Assembly (NCBI GenBank): GCA_001603765.1
Contig: LUZV01000192.1
Location: forward strand, 1-12,036
DNA length: 12,036 nt
DNA from: Anaerolineales bacterium Chloro_02
GTDB taxonomy: Bacteria > Chloroflexota > Anaerolineae > Anaerolineales > Anaerolineaceae
Reading direction: 5' to 3'
A model generated the notes under the pieces. That model saw only the letters and a list, made by a program, of their open reading frames with translations, was not told the origin of the DNA and did not search any database. Each line of letters starts with the position of its first letter. The stretch's first letter is position 1. Both the position numbers and the translations under genes were made by a program. Positions 1-6,540 of the stretch are shown here, piece by piece.

Positions 1-1185
1 GTCCGGGGAGGTGTTGCCTTCGGAGTTGATCAACAGCACCTGTGAATCTCGGTTTAAACCCATCGCCTCGCGCAAGTCGCGGGCGCCTTCATATTCCATC
101 GTATACATCAGAGCCCCCAGCGTAACCGCGCCCGATTCGCCGGACACGATCAAGGGGTCATCCGGCAGCGGCACAGAGTAGACCCGCATCCCTTTTGCCG
201 CCACATAATCCGGGCATTTGGCAAAATAATCCGCGCAGTTATACAGCACTTCCCAAGCCAGTGGGTTCGGGTCGCCGCAAGCTAAACCAGCCATAATCGT
301 ATCCAGCGCGCCGGTGACACTATGAGGCTTGCCGTCGCCGATACGCATCGATTCATATAAACAGGAGGCCTTGGTTGGTTCCACCACTAACGAAAGTGGG
401 ACGTTGTCCTCAAAAAGGACGGAATAATAACCAATCGCAGCCGCGGCGAGCGAACCAACACCCGCCTGAACTAATAAATGGGAAGGACGGCGGATACCCT
501 GAGCGGCAAATTGCTCCTGAGCCTCAACAAACATGGTGGCATAGCCCTGCATGATCCATTTTGGCACCGACTCGTACCCTTCCCAGGAGGTGTCAGAGAT
601 CACCTCCCAGCCATTTTTCTCAGCATCGATGGTAACCTGGCGCACCGCGTCGTCGTAGTTGCCGTCTACCACTACCACATGTCCACCCTGGCGCTGAATG
701 CCGCGGATGCGTTCCCGTGTGGTCAGGGAGTGGACGTAAATGACTGATGGGAACCCCATTTTACTAGCAGCCCAGGCGACGCCCGTACCGTGATTGCCGT
801 CGGTGGCGGTCGCAAAGGTGGGGTGACCAAGTTTTTCGCGCCGCCCGCCTTCAAGGTGCAGCAGATCGCGCAGAGTAAGCTCCTGATCGTCGAAGCCGCC
901 GCGCTGCAGCAGTTTTTTATAAATCGCGTAAGCCCCGCCAAGCACCTTAAATGAGTTCAACGAAAGCCTTGCTGATTCATCTTTGACCCAAATCCCACCG
1001 ACTCCCAGCCGCTGCGCCAGGCGCGGCAAACTCTTCAGCGGGCTCATGCGATAGCCGGGAATATCACTGTGGAGACGGCGTACTTGTTGCGGCAAACCAG
1101 CCGGAAAAAGTTCGGCTGCTAATTTAGATTTCGGGTTTTCGAGCGCGTGTTTATTTTCTAACCATTCAATTGGTTTTTCTGTCAT
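1..1185 (-). CDS. dpaL: 2,3-diaminopropionate ammonia-lyase, C-terminus cut by window edge
   Basis: A PLP-dependent fold-type II lyase that splits 2,3-diaminopropionate into pyruvate and two ammonia, acting in the cytoplasm. Reading the minus strand from ATG at 1185 gives 395 residues open to the window edge; E. coli YgeX is about 398, so only a short C-terminal end is missing. Visible landmarks: Schiff-base lysine K80 in SLNSFKVLGGAYA, catalytic aspartates D129 (TDGNHGTGVAWAA) and D198 (ISDTSWEGY), and the family blocks QAGVGSLAAAAIGY, TIMAGLACGDPNP and ISGESGAVTLG (seen as VSGESGAVTLG). These correspond to K77, D120 and D189 of the E. coli enzyme, with a small insertion between the first two. 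A GAGGT Shine-Dalgarno lies 5 bases before the ATG. It is 77 bases downstream of murI on the same strand and is probably cotranscribed. All active-site residues are present, so it should be functional. It could be misread as threonine dehydratase or cysteine synthase, but these blocks are DpaL-specific. Confidence 0.93.
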   Translation of the reverse strand, partial: MTEKPIEWLENKHALENPKSKLAAELFPAGLPQQVRRLHSDIPGYRMSPLKSLPRLAQRLGVGGIWVKDESARLSLNSFKVLGGAYAIYKKLLQRGGFDDQELTLRDLLHLEGGRREKLGHPTFATATDGNHGTGVAWAASKMGFPSVIYVHSLTTRERIRGIQRQGGHVVVVDGNYDDAVRQVTIDAEKNGWEVISDTSWEGYESVPKWIMQGYATMFVEAQEQFAAQGIRRPSHLLVQAGVGSLAAAAIGYYSVLFEDNVPLSLVVEPTKASCLYESMRIGDGKPHSVTGALDTIMAGLACGDPNPLAWEVLYNCADYFAKCPDYVAAKGMRVYSVPLPDDPLIVSGESGAVTLGALMYTMEYEGARDLREAMGLNRDSQVLLINSEGNTSPD

Positions 1186-1262
1186 ACTGACCTCAATAGG
1201 GTTTTATTTGCCTGTCTATCTTATCATAGGGTAAAAGCTGAAAGGCGGTTGATTTGAGCGGG

Positions 1263-2087
1263 CTAATCTTGCCTGAGCGCGCCGTCAATCCAGCGCCACT
1301 GTTCTGCGTGGTCCCTGATCCCCAGCAGTTTTTCCAGTAATTTGCTAAACTGAGCGGGATCTCCGCTGGTGAGGTAGCGGTGAGATGGCGCGTGGTCTGA
1401 ATTTTTTAGCAGGTCGTGCTGAGCTAAAACCCGCGCTGTCTGCCGCGCGATCGCGGGCGCCGGATCGATGACGCGCACGCCCTCCCCGGATATTTGCTGG
1501 ATCAGAGGAATGACGAAGGGGAAATGCGTGCAGCCCATCACGAGCGTGTCAACTCCTTCGGCAAGCATCGGCTCCAGAGCTTGCTCGAGGATCCGCCGGG
1601 TTTTGGGTGTTGCCAGATAACCGCGCTCAATTTGCTTCACAAGACCCGGGCAGGTTGCCTGGAAGATCTGGACATCTTTGGCAAACCGCTCCACCACAGA
1701 AGCGTAAAGTTCGCCGTGGAAGGTGGATGGGGTCGCCAAAACGCCCACCTTGCCGCTCAGGGTTTGTTCCGCCGCGGGCTTCACTGCTGGTTCCATACCG
1801 ACGAAGGGAAAGTCGGGGTAGAGCGGGCGCAGGTATTTTAGGGCGGCAGCCGATGCCGTATTGCAGGCAATCACAATCAACTTAGCACCCTCCGCCATAA
1901 GCATGCGGGTAACACCTTCCGCGAGCTCGCGCACTTCCTCGAGTGGGCGTTCGCCATAGGGCACCTTTGCCTGGTCCGCGAAGTAGATTGTTGATTCGCC
2001 GGGCAGTTGGCTGAAAATGGCGCGCAGCACAGAAAGCCCGCCAACCCCAGAGTCGTAAACGCCTATCGGGGCGTCGCTTTTTTTCAT
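1263..2087 (-). CDS. murI: Glutamate racemase
   Basis: Converts L-glutamate to D-glutamate for peptidoglycan precursors (the MurD substrate) by a cofactor-free two-base mechanism in the cytoplasm. The 274-residue protein has the family's usual length. The N-terminal block IGVYDSGVGGLSVL (residues 8-21) carries the conserved D12. The two catalytic cysteines are C75 in IACNTASAAA and C186 in GCTHFPF, and FADQAKVPYGER (residues 36-47) is also typical. The start codon is 4 bases after the stop of the upstream peptidase C26 gene. The bases before it (GTGTTAAAATAAGCGC) contain no Shine-Dalgarno site, so translation probably depends on coupling to the upstream gene. The distant aspartate racemases share the fold, but both cysteine motifs and the full length fit MurI. 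Confidence 0.96.
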   Translation of the reverse strand: MKKSDAPIGVYDSGVGGLSVLRAIFSQLPGESTIYFADQAKVPYGERPLEEVRELAEGVTRMLMAEGAKLIVIACNTASAAALKYLRPLYPDFPFVGMEPAVKPAAEQTLSGKVGVLATPSTFHGELYASVVERFAKDVQIFQATCPGLVKQIERGYLATPKTRRILEQALEPMLAEGVDTLVMGCTHFPFVIPLIQQISGEGVRVIDPAPAIARQTARVLAQHDLLKNSDHAPSHRYLTSGDPAQFSKLLEKLLGIRDHAEQWRWIDGALRQD

Positions 2088-2091
2088 GCGC

Positions 2092-2820
2092 TTATTTTAA
2101 CACGCTGCCGCTTGCTTCTACCAACGCGCTAAACATTCGCCGCATCGGTTCATACTCCTGCAGCCACTCAGGATGCCACTGCACGGTCACCACAAAACGC
2201 TTGTCGGGCATCTCCAACGCTTCGATCACGCCGTCTGGCGCGACAGCCGACACCATAAGCCCCTTACCCACGTGCTTCACAGACTGGTGATGCAGGCTGT
2301 TCACACCCAACTCCGTGCCGCCCAATATGCCTGCCAGCTGGCTGTTTTCTGCCACACGAACTGGATGTGCCAGTCGGTTGCGCTTATAGTAGGGCCACCA
2401 CCTGTGATCTTCCGCCTCAGGGAGCATGCTCGGGATATCCACCACCAAATCGCCGCCCATAGCCACGTTTAACACCTGCTGTCCGCGGCAAATCCCCAGC
2501 AGCGCTTTATCCATCTCCACCACTTCCCTGCAGAGCGCCAGTTCAAATTCGTCCCGTTCGCGGTCAATCCCGCCGATAGTTGGGTGCATCTCAGCGTCAA
2601 AATAGTCCGGATGGATATCTCCGCCGCCGGAGACCAAAAACCCGTCAAACTCGCGCACCACCTCAGGGATCTGCTCCAACGGCAGGGCGGACGGCAAGAG
2701 ATAAGGTCTGCCTCCGGCTGCCAGGATGGCTCGCACCAGCTCTTCCCTTGAGGAATAAGCCGGGCTGCTGCCGGGTTTTTGGATGCGAAAGGCTGCGAGG
2801 GCGATGCGTGGTGGGGTCAT
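2092..2820 (-). CDS. Gamma-glutamyl-gamma-aminobutyrate hydrolase family protein (peptidase C26, PuuD-like)
   Basis: A class I glutamine-amidotransferase-like hydrolase of 242 residues that cleaves gamma-glutamyl amide bonds; PuuD, the best-known member, releases GABA from gamma-glutamyl-GABA. The catalytic triad is visible: nucleophile C111 in GICRGQQVLNVAMGG, then H216 and E218 in VQWHPEW. SGGGDIHPDYF (64-74) and NSLHHQSVKHVG (174-185) are further family blocks. No synthetase domain is fused to it. The start is fixed by AAGGAG 7 bases upstream of the ATG. It begins about 25 bases beyond the rplS terminator and I see no convincing promoter there, so partial read-through from rplS is possible. 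MurI follows after 4 bases. Release of glutamate by this enzyme and its racemisation by MurI is a plausible link but is inference. The true substrate is unknown, since no other puu genes are visible. Confidence 0.88.
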   Translation of the reverse strand: MTPPRIALAAFRIQKPGSSPAYSSREELVRAILAAGGRPYLLPSALPLEQIPEVVREFDGFLVSGGGDIHPDYFDAEMHPTIGGIDRERDEFELALCREVVEMDKALLGICRGQQVLNVAMGGDLVVDIPSMLPEAEDHRWWPYYKRNRLAHPVRVAENSQLAGILGGTELGVNSLHHQSVKHVGKGLMVSAVAPDGVIEALEMPDKRFVVTVQWHPEWLQEYEPMRRMFSALVEASGSVLK

Positions 2821-2844
2821 TTGGTTCTCCTTATTGTTAAACGC

Positions 2845-2884
2845 AAAAGCCTTCCCGTTGAACAGTAGAACGGTGAAGGCTTTT
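2845..2884 (-). terminator. Intrinsic terminator of rplS
   Basis: An inverted repeat of about 15 base pairs, with one bulged base: arm AAAAGCCTTCCCGTT at 2845-2859 and AACGGTGAAGGCTTTT at 2869-2884, with a 9-base loop. The A and T runs at the outer ends make it usable in either direction. It sits just after the L19 stop at 2908 and just before the peptidase C26 gene, which it may partly insulate from rplS transcription. Confidence 0.75.
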
Positions 2885-2907
2885 AAAGTGCAAACGAGGC
2901 GCGCGGT

Positions 2908-3258
2908 TTAGAAGCGCTGTTTCAGGCGAGCGCTCTTGCCGGTGCGTTCGCGCAGGAAGTACAGACGAGCGCGGCGGACCTTATTGTGGCGTTCCACCAC
3001 AACCTTGGCAACACGAGGCGAATTGAAGAGGAAGGTGCGCTCTACGCCGATTCCATTGCTGGCGACACGCCGCACAGTGAAAGTGCCGTCATTCGCGTTG
3101 CCGCGCACGTAAAGCACCACACCCTTAAATTCCTGGATACGTTCGCGATCGCCTTCTTTAATAATCGTGTGCACGCTGACGTTATCGCCAGGGAACAGGT
3201 CTGGAATATTGGCGTTCTTCTCGGCTTCAACAGATTTCAACAACTCTGTATGGTTCAT
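2908..3258 (-). CDS. rplS: 50S ribosomal protein L19
   Basis: A protein of the large ribosomal subunit that lies at the 30S-50S interface. It has 116 residues, the normal length. The typical L19 order is visible: PGDNVSVHTIIKEG (23-36), the FKGVVLYVRG block (44-53), FTVRRVASNGIGVERTF (60-76), the SPRVAKVVVERH segment (80-91), and the hallmark C-terminus YFLRERTGKSARLK (100-113). GAAGGGAAG lies 6 bases before the ATG. It has its own promoter and terminator. In many bacteria rplS follows rpsP-rimM-trmD; here the upstream neighbour is a divergent Fur-family gene, so it stands alone at its 5' side. Confidence 0.98.
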   Translation of the reverse strand: MNHTELLKSVEAEKNANIPDLFPGDNVSVHTIIKEGDRERIQEFKGVVLYVRGNANDGTFTVRRVASNGIGVERTFLFNSPRVAKVVVERHNKVRRARLYFLRERTGKSARLKQRF

Positions 3259-3291
3259 AATAACTTCCCTTCAAGTACTAACATAAGATAA

Positions 3292-3314
3292 GCGCCTCAA
3301 CCTGCTCGAGACGC
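3292..3314 (-). other. Hairpin in the rplS 5' leader
   Basis: Seven-pair inverted repeat with one G-U pair (GCGCCTC at 3292-3298 and GAGACGC at 3308-3314 on the plus strand). It lies in the short rplS leader between promoter and Shine-Dalgarno, near the expected RNA 5' end. It may stabilise the transcript or serve in ribosomal-protein feedback; nothing in the sequence decides this. Confidence 0.35.
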
Positions 3315-3322
3315 GGAGAGAA

Positions 3323-3353
3323 AGTATATCACAATAACCTGCAAAATTGTCAA
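3323..3353 (-). promoter_or_regulatory. Sigma70-type promoter of rplS
   Basis: On the minus strand, TTGACA (plus 3348-3353) is followed after 19 bases by TATACT (plus 3323-3328). The -35 is a perfect match and the -10 is 5 of 6, though the spacer is 2 bases longer than ideal. Transcription would start near 3316, giving a leader of about 60 bases. Confidence 0.7.
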
Positions 3354-3457
3354 GCTTAAAAGACATAAACCTGAATTTGGAGGGTGCCATGGATAGCTGA
3401 CTGCCTCTGCAAGGATGGATATTAATGAAACGCTTATCCAGTGGCGCGGACAATTTT

Positions 3458-3486
3458 TTGACAACTCCGGTTTGCGACGCTACAAT
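3458..3486 (+). promoter_or_regulatory. Sigma70-type promoter of the Fur-family regulator/zinc ABC operon
   Basis: TTGACA at 3458-3463, a 17-base spacer, and TACAAT at 3481-3486: a perfect -35, an optimal spacer and a 5-of-6 -10. The start of transcription is expected around 3493, directly at the left edge of the Fur-box-like palindrome, and about 29 bases before the regulator's ATG. Confidence 0.85.
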
Positions 3487-3495
3487 AAAATTAAT

Positions 3496-3510
3496 TGAAA
3501 AACATTATCA
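3496..3510 (+). promoter_or_regulatory. Fur-box-like operator (7-1-7 type)
   Basis: TGAAAAACATTATCA matches the classical Fur 7-1-7 palindrome TGATAAT-N-ATTATCA at 12 of 14 defined positions, with the right half perfect. The flanks extend the symmetry (ATTGA at 3494-3498 against TCAAT at 3508-3512). It lies immediately after the -10 element, over the expected transcription start, which is a classic place for repression by a metal-loaded Fur/Zur protein. The gene behind it encodes just such a regulator, so metal-dependent autoregulation of the whole uptake operon is the natural reading. Confidence 0.7.
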
Positions 3511-3521
3511 ATAAGGGCAGA

Positions 3522-3962
3522 ATGAACTGGCAGGAAGTTTTATCAGAAAATGGATATAGGGTTTCGGAGCCGCGCAGATTGGTGATGCAGCTGCTTGAAA
3601 ACAGCAGTCAGCCCCTGACCCCGCTTCAAATTTATTCCGCGCTCCTGCAATCGGGGAATACGCTTGGCATGGTAAGCGTGTACCGCGCGCTGGAGCTATT
3701 AACCGAGCTTTGTTTGGTTTGTCTGGTTTATAACTCAGATGGGAGCCCGGGTTATGTGCTCGGAATGGGCGGGCATCATCATCACATCCTTTGCCAAAGT
3801 TGCCACAAAGCAGCTTCCTTCGCTGGCTCCGAAGACCTGAGCGCGTTGATCGAAAAGGTTGAGGCGGACACAAACTACAGAGTAAAGGACCACCTGCTTC
3901 AGCTTTATGGGATTTGTCCCGCGTGCCAGGAGAAACAATCGGTTCGCCAGGAGGGAAATTGA
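3522..3962 (+). CDS. Fur-family metal-responsive repressor (probably Zur)
   Basis: A DNA-binding transcription repressor of the ferric-uptake-regulator family, 146 residues. Residues 1-80 form the winged helix (GYRVSEPRRLVMQLL, then LTPLQIYSALLQSG and VSVYRALELLTEL). The C-terminal dimer/metal domain has HHHH (85-88), C91-x2-C94 followed by H95, H124, and C132-x2-C135, that is, two CxxC pairs for the structural zinc and a His cluster for the sensing site. I chose ATG at 3522, preceded by AAGGG at 5 bases; a TTG at 3495 is in frame but lies inside the operator at the transcription start and has no ribosome site. The stop overlaps the start of the binding-protein gene by 4 bases (TTGA). Because it heads a zinc-type ABC operon, Zur is the best guess, although sequence alone cannot exclude Fur or Mur specificity. 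Confidence 0.9.
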   Translation: MNWQEVLSENGYRVSEPRRLVMQLLENSSQPLTPLQIYSALLQSGNTLGMVSVYRALELLTELCLVCLVYNSDGSPGYVLGMGGHHHHILCQSCHKAASFAGSEDLSALIEKVEADTNYRVKDHLLQLYGICPACQEKQSVRQEGN

Positions 3963-4849
3963 GAAAACTTTTGTTGATCGGTGTTGTCTTGCTGCTTGTG
4001 TTGATAGCTTGCAATGGAGCAGCCAAACAGACCAACCCAGCAAAACTTGGGATTAGCGTCAGCATCCTGCCGCAACAGTGGTTTGTGGACAGAATCGGTG
4101 GCGACCGGGTGAACACCCAGGCGATGGTCGGAAGCGGCGATGACCCGCATACCTATGAGCCAACCCCGCAGCAGATGACCAACCTGGCAAGTTCAAAACT
4201 TTACTTCACCGTCGGTGTGGAGTTTGAAGAGGTTTGGCTGCCGCGCTTTGAATCGGCAAACCCAGGGCTGATGGTGGTGGATTCCGCCGCCGGCATCGAA
4301 CGCATCGCCGCGCTCAACGAGCACAGCTACTCTGAGAGCGGCACCCCACACACCGGGGCTGAGACCGACCCGCATATCTGGTTTTCCCCATCTCGAATGA
4401 AACAAATGGCGGGCAATATGGTTGAGGCGATGGCGTCCGCGGATCCACAAAACGCCGATTTTTATCGTTCTAATTACAACTCACTCCTGACGGAGATCGA
4501 AGAGGTGGATGAGCAAATGCGCCAACAGTTGGATGGCTCAGCGCGGAAAACTTTCATGGTGGTGCATCCCGCCTGGGGCTATGTCGCGGCGGATTACGGG
4601 CTGCGAATGCTGGCGGTGGAAATTGGCGGCAGTGAGCCAGCGCCTGAGACCCTGGCGCGGATCGTCGAGCTCGCTCAGAAGTATCAGATCAACACCCTGG
4701 TGGTCGAAAAAGGCAGCAACATCCGCCTTGCGACCTCGATCACCAAACAGGCGGGCATTCCAAATGTGGTGGAATGGGATCCAATGGCATACGATTGGCC
4801 AGCGGCAATGAGAATGATTGCCGAAACCCTTCACCGCGCGTTAAATTAG
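3959..4849 (+). CDS. znuA: Zinc ABC transporter substrate-binding lipoprotein (ZnuA/TroA-like)
   Basis: Captures zinc outside the membrane and delivers it to the permease. I set the start at TTG 3959, which lies 4 bases after AGGAGG and overlaps the regulator stop as TTGA; from here the protein begins with a clear lipoprotein signal, positive residues then a hydrophobic run ending in the lipobox LIAC with Cys18. An ATG at 3914 would bury that signal behind 15 extra residues. Mature-protein metal ligands can be read as H64 (DDPHTYEP), H139 (TDPHIWFSP), H203 (VVHPAWGYVA) and D274 (VEWDPMAYDW). A histidine at the third position is the zinc-type pattern (TroA/ZnuA); manganese proteins such as PsaA have glutamate there. 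The His-rich loop of proteobacterial ZnuA is reduced to two histidines around residues 122-131. Length is 296 residues, normal for the A-1/cluster 9 family. Confidence 0.9.
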   Translation: MRKLLLIGVVLLLVLIACNGAAKQTNPAKLGISVSILPQQWFVDRIGGDRVNTQAMVGSGDDPHTYEPTPQQMTNLASSKLYFTVGVEFEEVWLPRFESANPGLMVVDSAAGIERIAALNEHSYSESGTPHTGAETDPHIWFSPSRMKQMAGNMVEAMASADPQNADFYRSNYNSLLTEIEEVDEQMRQQLDGSARKTFMVVHPAWGYVAADYGLRMLAVEIGGSEPAPETLARIVELAQKYQINTLVVEKGSNIRLATSITKQAGIPNVVEWDPMAYDWPAAMRMIAETLHRALN

Positions 4850-4857
4850 GAGCACTT

Positions 4858-5637
4858 TTGGTTAAACAAACTGTAATTGAATTGGAAGACGTCTGGGCTG
4901 GCTACGAAAGCGATCGGGTATTGGAATCGGTCAATTTTAAGATGGAGGCCGGCGATTATGTTGGGTTGATTGGACCCAACGGAGGCGGAAAAACGACACT
5001 GATCAAGGTCATCCTTGGCTTACTTAAGCCCGAACGGGGTACTGTGAGGGTGATGGGCTTGAGCGCTGAAAAAGGGCGGCACTTTATTGGCTACGTGCCG
5101 CAGATCCAGCAGGATGACAAAGCTTTTCCGATCCGGGTTTGGGATGTTGTGAGCATGGGCAGGCTTAAACCGAACCTCCTGCAAAACCTGCTGCTCAGTG
5201 AGGTGGATAAAGCCGCCATTGAGCGCTCGCTGAGGCAAATGGACATCCTGGACCTGGCGAAACGCCCCATCAATGAGCTTTCTGGCGGGCAGCGGCAGAG
5301 AGTGACGATCGCGCGCGCTTTGGCTTCGGACCCAAAAATCTTGCTCCTCGATGAGCCAACCTCCAGCGTGGATTCGCGCTCCAGTTCGCAGCTTTATGAT
5401 TTGCTGGCGGAATTGAACCAAACCATCTCAATCTTATTGATCTCGCATGACCTGACTGCGATCTCAACTTACGTCAAGACCATTGGCTGTGTAAATCGGA
5501 GACTGGTTTATAGCGGACAAAAGGAAATTACAACCGAAATGCTGGAAACCGCCTATGACTGCCCTATTGACCTGGTGGCGCATGGGTTGCCTCACAGAGT
5601 CTTGCCTCATCATTACGAAGAAAATAACCATGATTGA
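4858..5637 (+). CDS. znuC: Zinc ABC transporter ATP-binding protein (ZnuC-like)
   Basis: The cytoplasmic ATPase that powers the transporter, 259 residues. Walker A GPNGGGKTT at 39-47, Q-loop Q82 in YVPQIQQ, signature LSGGQRQR at 141-148, Walker B ILLLDEP at 161-167, and switch H197 in LISHDLT are all intact. The tail is rich in His (AHGLPHRVLPHHYEENNHD), common in metal-family ATPases. TTG at 4858 is the likely start: AGGAG lies 5 bases before it and it follows the znuA stop by 8 bases. An in-frame ATG at 4774 would lie far inside znuA. The end overlaps the permease gene by 8 bases. Confidence 0.92.
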   Translation: MVKQTVIELEDVWAGYESDRVLESVNFKMEAGDYVGLIGPNGGGKTTLIKVILGLLKPERGTVRVMGLSAEKGRHFIGYVPQIQQDDKAFPIRVWDVVSMGRLKPNLLQNLLLSEVDKAAIERSLRQMDILDLAKRPINELSGGQRQRVTIARALASDPKILLLDEPTSSVDSRSSSQLYDLLAELNQTISILLISHDLTAISTYVKTIGCVNRRLVYSGQKEITTEMLETAYDCPIDLVAHGLPHRVLPHHYEENNHD

Positions 5638-6454
5638 ATTTTTCCAAAATGTTTTTGCTTATGAATTTATGCGCAACGCGCTTTTTGCCAGCTTGCTGGT
5701 AGGGGTGGCGTGCGGCGTAATTGGCACGCTGGTGGTGCTCAACCGCATCGTCTTTTTGGGCGGCGGGATCGCGCATGCGGCATACGGCGGCATTGGCTTG
5801 GCGTACTACTTCGGTCAGGATCCCTTGCTTGGCGCGATCTTCTTCAGCATCCTTTCCTCACTGGGCATGGGCGCGGTGCACCTGCGCACTAAAGCCCGCT
5901 CAGATACGCTCATCGGAGTCATGTGGTCAATCGGAATGGCGGTTGGGATCATCTTCGTCAGCCTGACGCCAGGCTTCAAGGCGGATCTGATGAGTTATTT
6001 GTTTGGCAGCCTTTTGGCAGTATCCGCGGAAGACTTGCGGGTCATGGCGATCGTAGCGCTTTTGGTGATTGTGTTTGTGTCCCTGTTTTTCCGGAGTTTA
6101 CAGGCAATTTCCTTTGATGAAACCTTCTCAACTGTGCGTAACCTGCCGGTTGAGGCTTTGTATCTGCTGATGCTGTTGATGATTGGGCTGACGGTGGTGG
6201 TGGCAATGCGCGTGGTTGGGTTGATTTTGGTGATTGCCATGCTAACAATCCCGCCGGCGGTTGCCAACCTCTTTTGGAAGGACATGAAAGGCATGATGCT
6301 GCTTTCTGTGGGGCTTGGATGGCTGTTTTCTTTTGTTGGATTAGCCGCTGCTTTCGCTCTCAACCTGCAGGCGGGCCCTGTTATCATCCTGGTGGCTTCA
6401 GTCAGTTACATTCTAGCTGCGGCAATTAAAAAGCTGACAGCCCATGCATCGTAG
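5630..6454 (+). CDS. znuB: Zinc ABC transporter permease, ABC-3 family (ZnuB-like)
   Basis: The membrane channel subunit, 274 residues and strongly hydrophobic. I read about eight or nine membrane segments, roughly at 16-38, 47-61, 64-84, 94-113, 118-131, 137-155, 175-194, 196-214, 222-243 and 249-266 (some of these may be re-entrant or merge). The family blocks VFLGGGIAHAAYGGIGLA (41-58), ISFDETFS (160-167, a cytoplasmic loop thought to face the ATPase) and VGLILVIAMLTIPPA (196-210) are typical of ABC-3 permeases. ATG 5630 overlaps the ATPase stop by 8 bases, giving translational coupling; the ribosome site is weak (GAAGAAAAT). A TTG at 5555 is in frame but lies deep in the ATPase gene. It is the last gene of the metal-uptake operon. 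Confidence 0.92.
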   Translation: MIEFFQNVFAYEFMRNALFASLLVGVACGVIGTLVVLNRIVFLGGGIAHAAYGGIGLAYYFGQDPLLGAIFFSILSSLGMGAVHLRTKARSDTLIGVMWSIGMAVGIIFVSLTPGFKADLMSYLFGSLLAVSAEDLRVMAIVALLVIVFVSLFFRSLQAISFDETFSTVRNLPVEALYLLMLLMIGLTVVVAMRVVGLILVIAMLTIPPAVANLFWKDMKGMMLLSVGLGWLFSFVGLAAAFALNLQAGPVIILVASVSYILAAAIKKLTAHAS

Positions 6455-6540
6455 TGACAAATGTCATAAATTTTTCAACGACATAGAACCTTTAGGAAGT
6501 TAAAGTGTTTTTATGATTAGAGAGTAAAATTTAGATAGAT

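Noticed and set aside
1186..1262. Possible separate promoter for dpaL (TATGAT or TAAGAT as -10)
   Set aside because: No matching -35 at 16-18 bases for either; cotranscription with murI is simpler.
3271..3453. 60-residue minus-strand frame between rplS and the Fur-family gene
   Set aside because: It covers the rplS promoter and shows no familiar motif or ribosome site; composition looks non-coding.
3495..3521. TTG at 3495 as start of the Fur-family gene (nine extra residues)
   Set aside because: It lies inside the Fur-box-like palindrome at the expected transcription start and has no ribosome site; ATG 3522 has AAGGG at good spacing.
3508..4116. Long 202-residue minus-strand frame opposite the regulator and znuA
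   Set aside because: It is antisense to two well-supported genes and shows no recognisable protein features.
6455..6466. Palindrome TGACAAATGTCA right after the permease stop, followed by a T-run
   Set aside because: At most four pairs with a four-base loop, too weak for a terminator; too short to call an operator without conservation.
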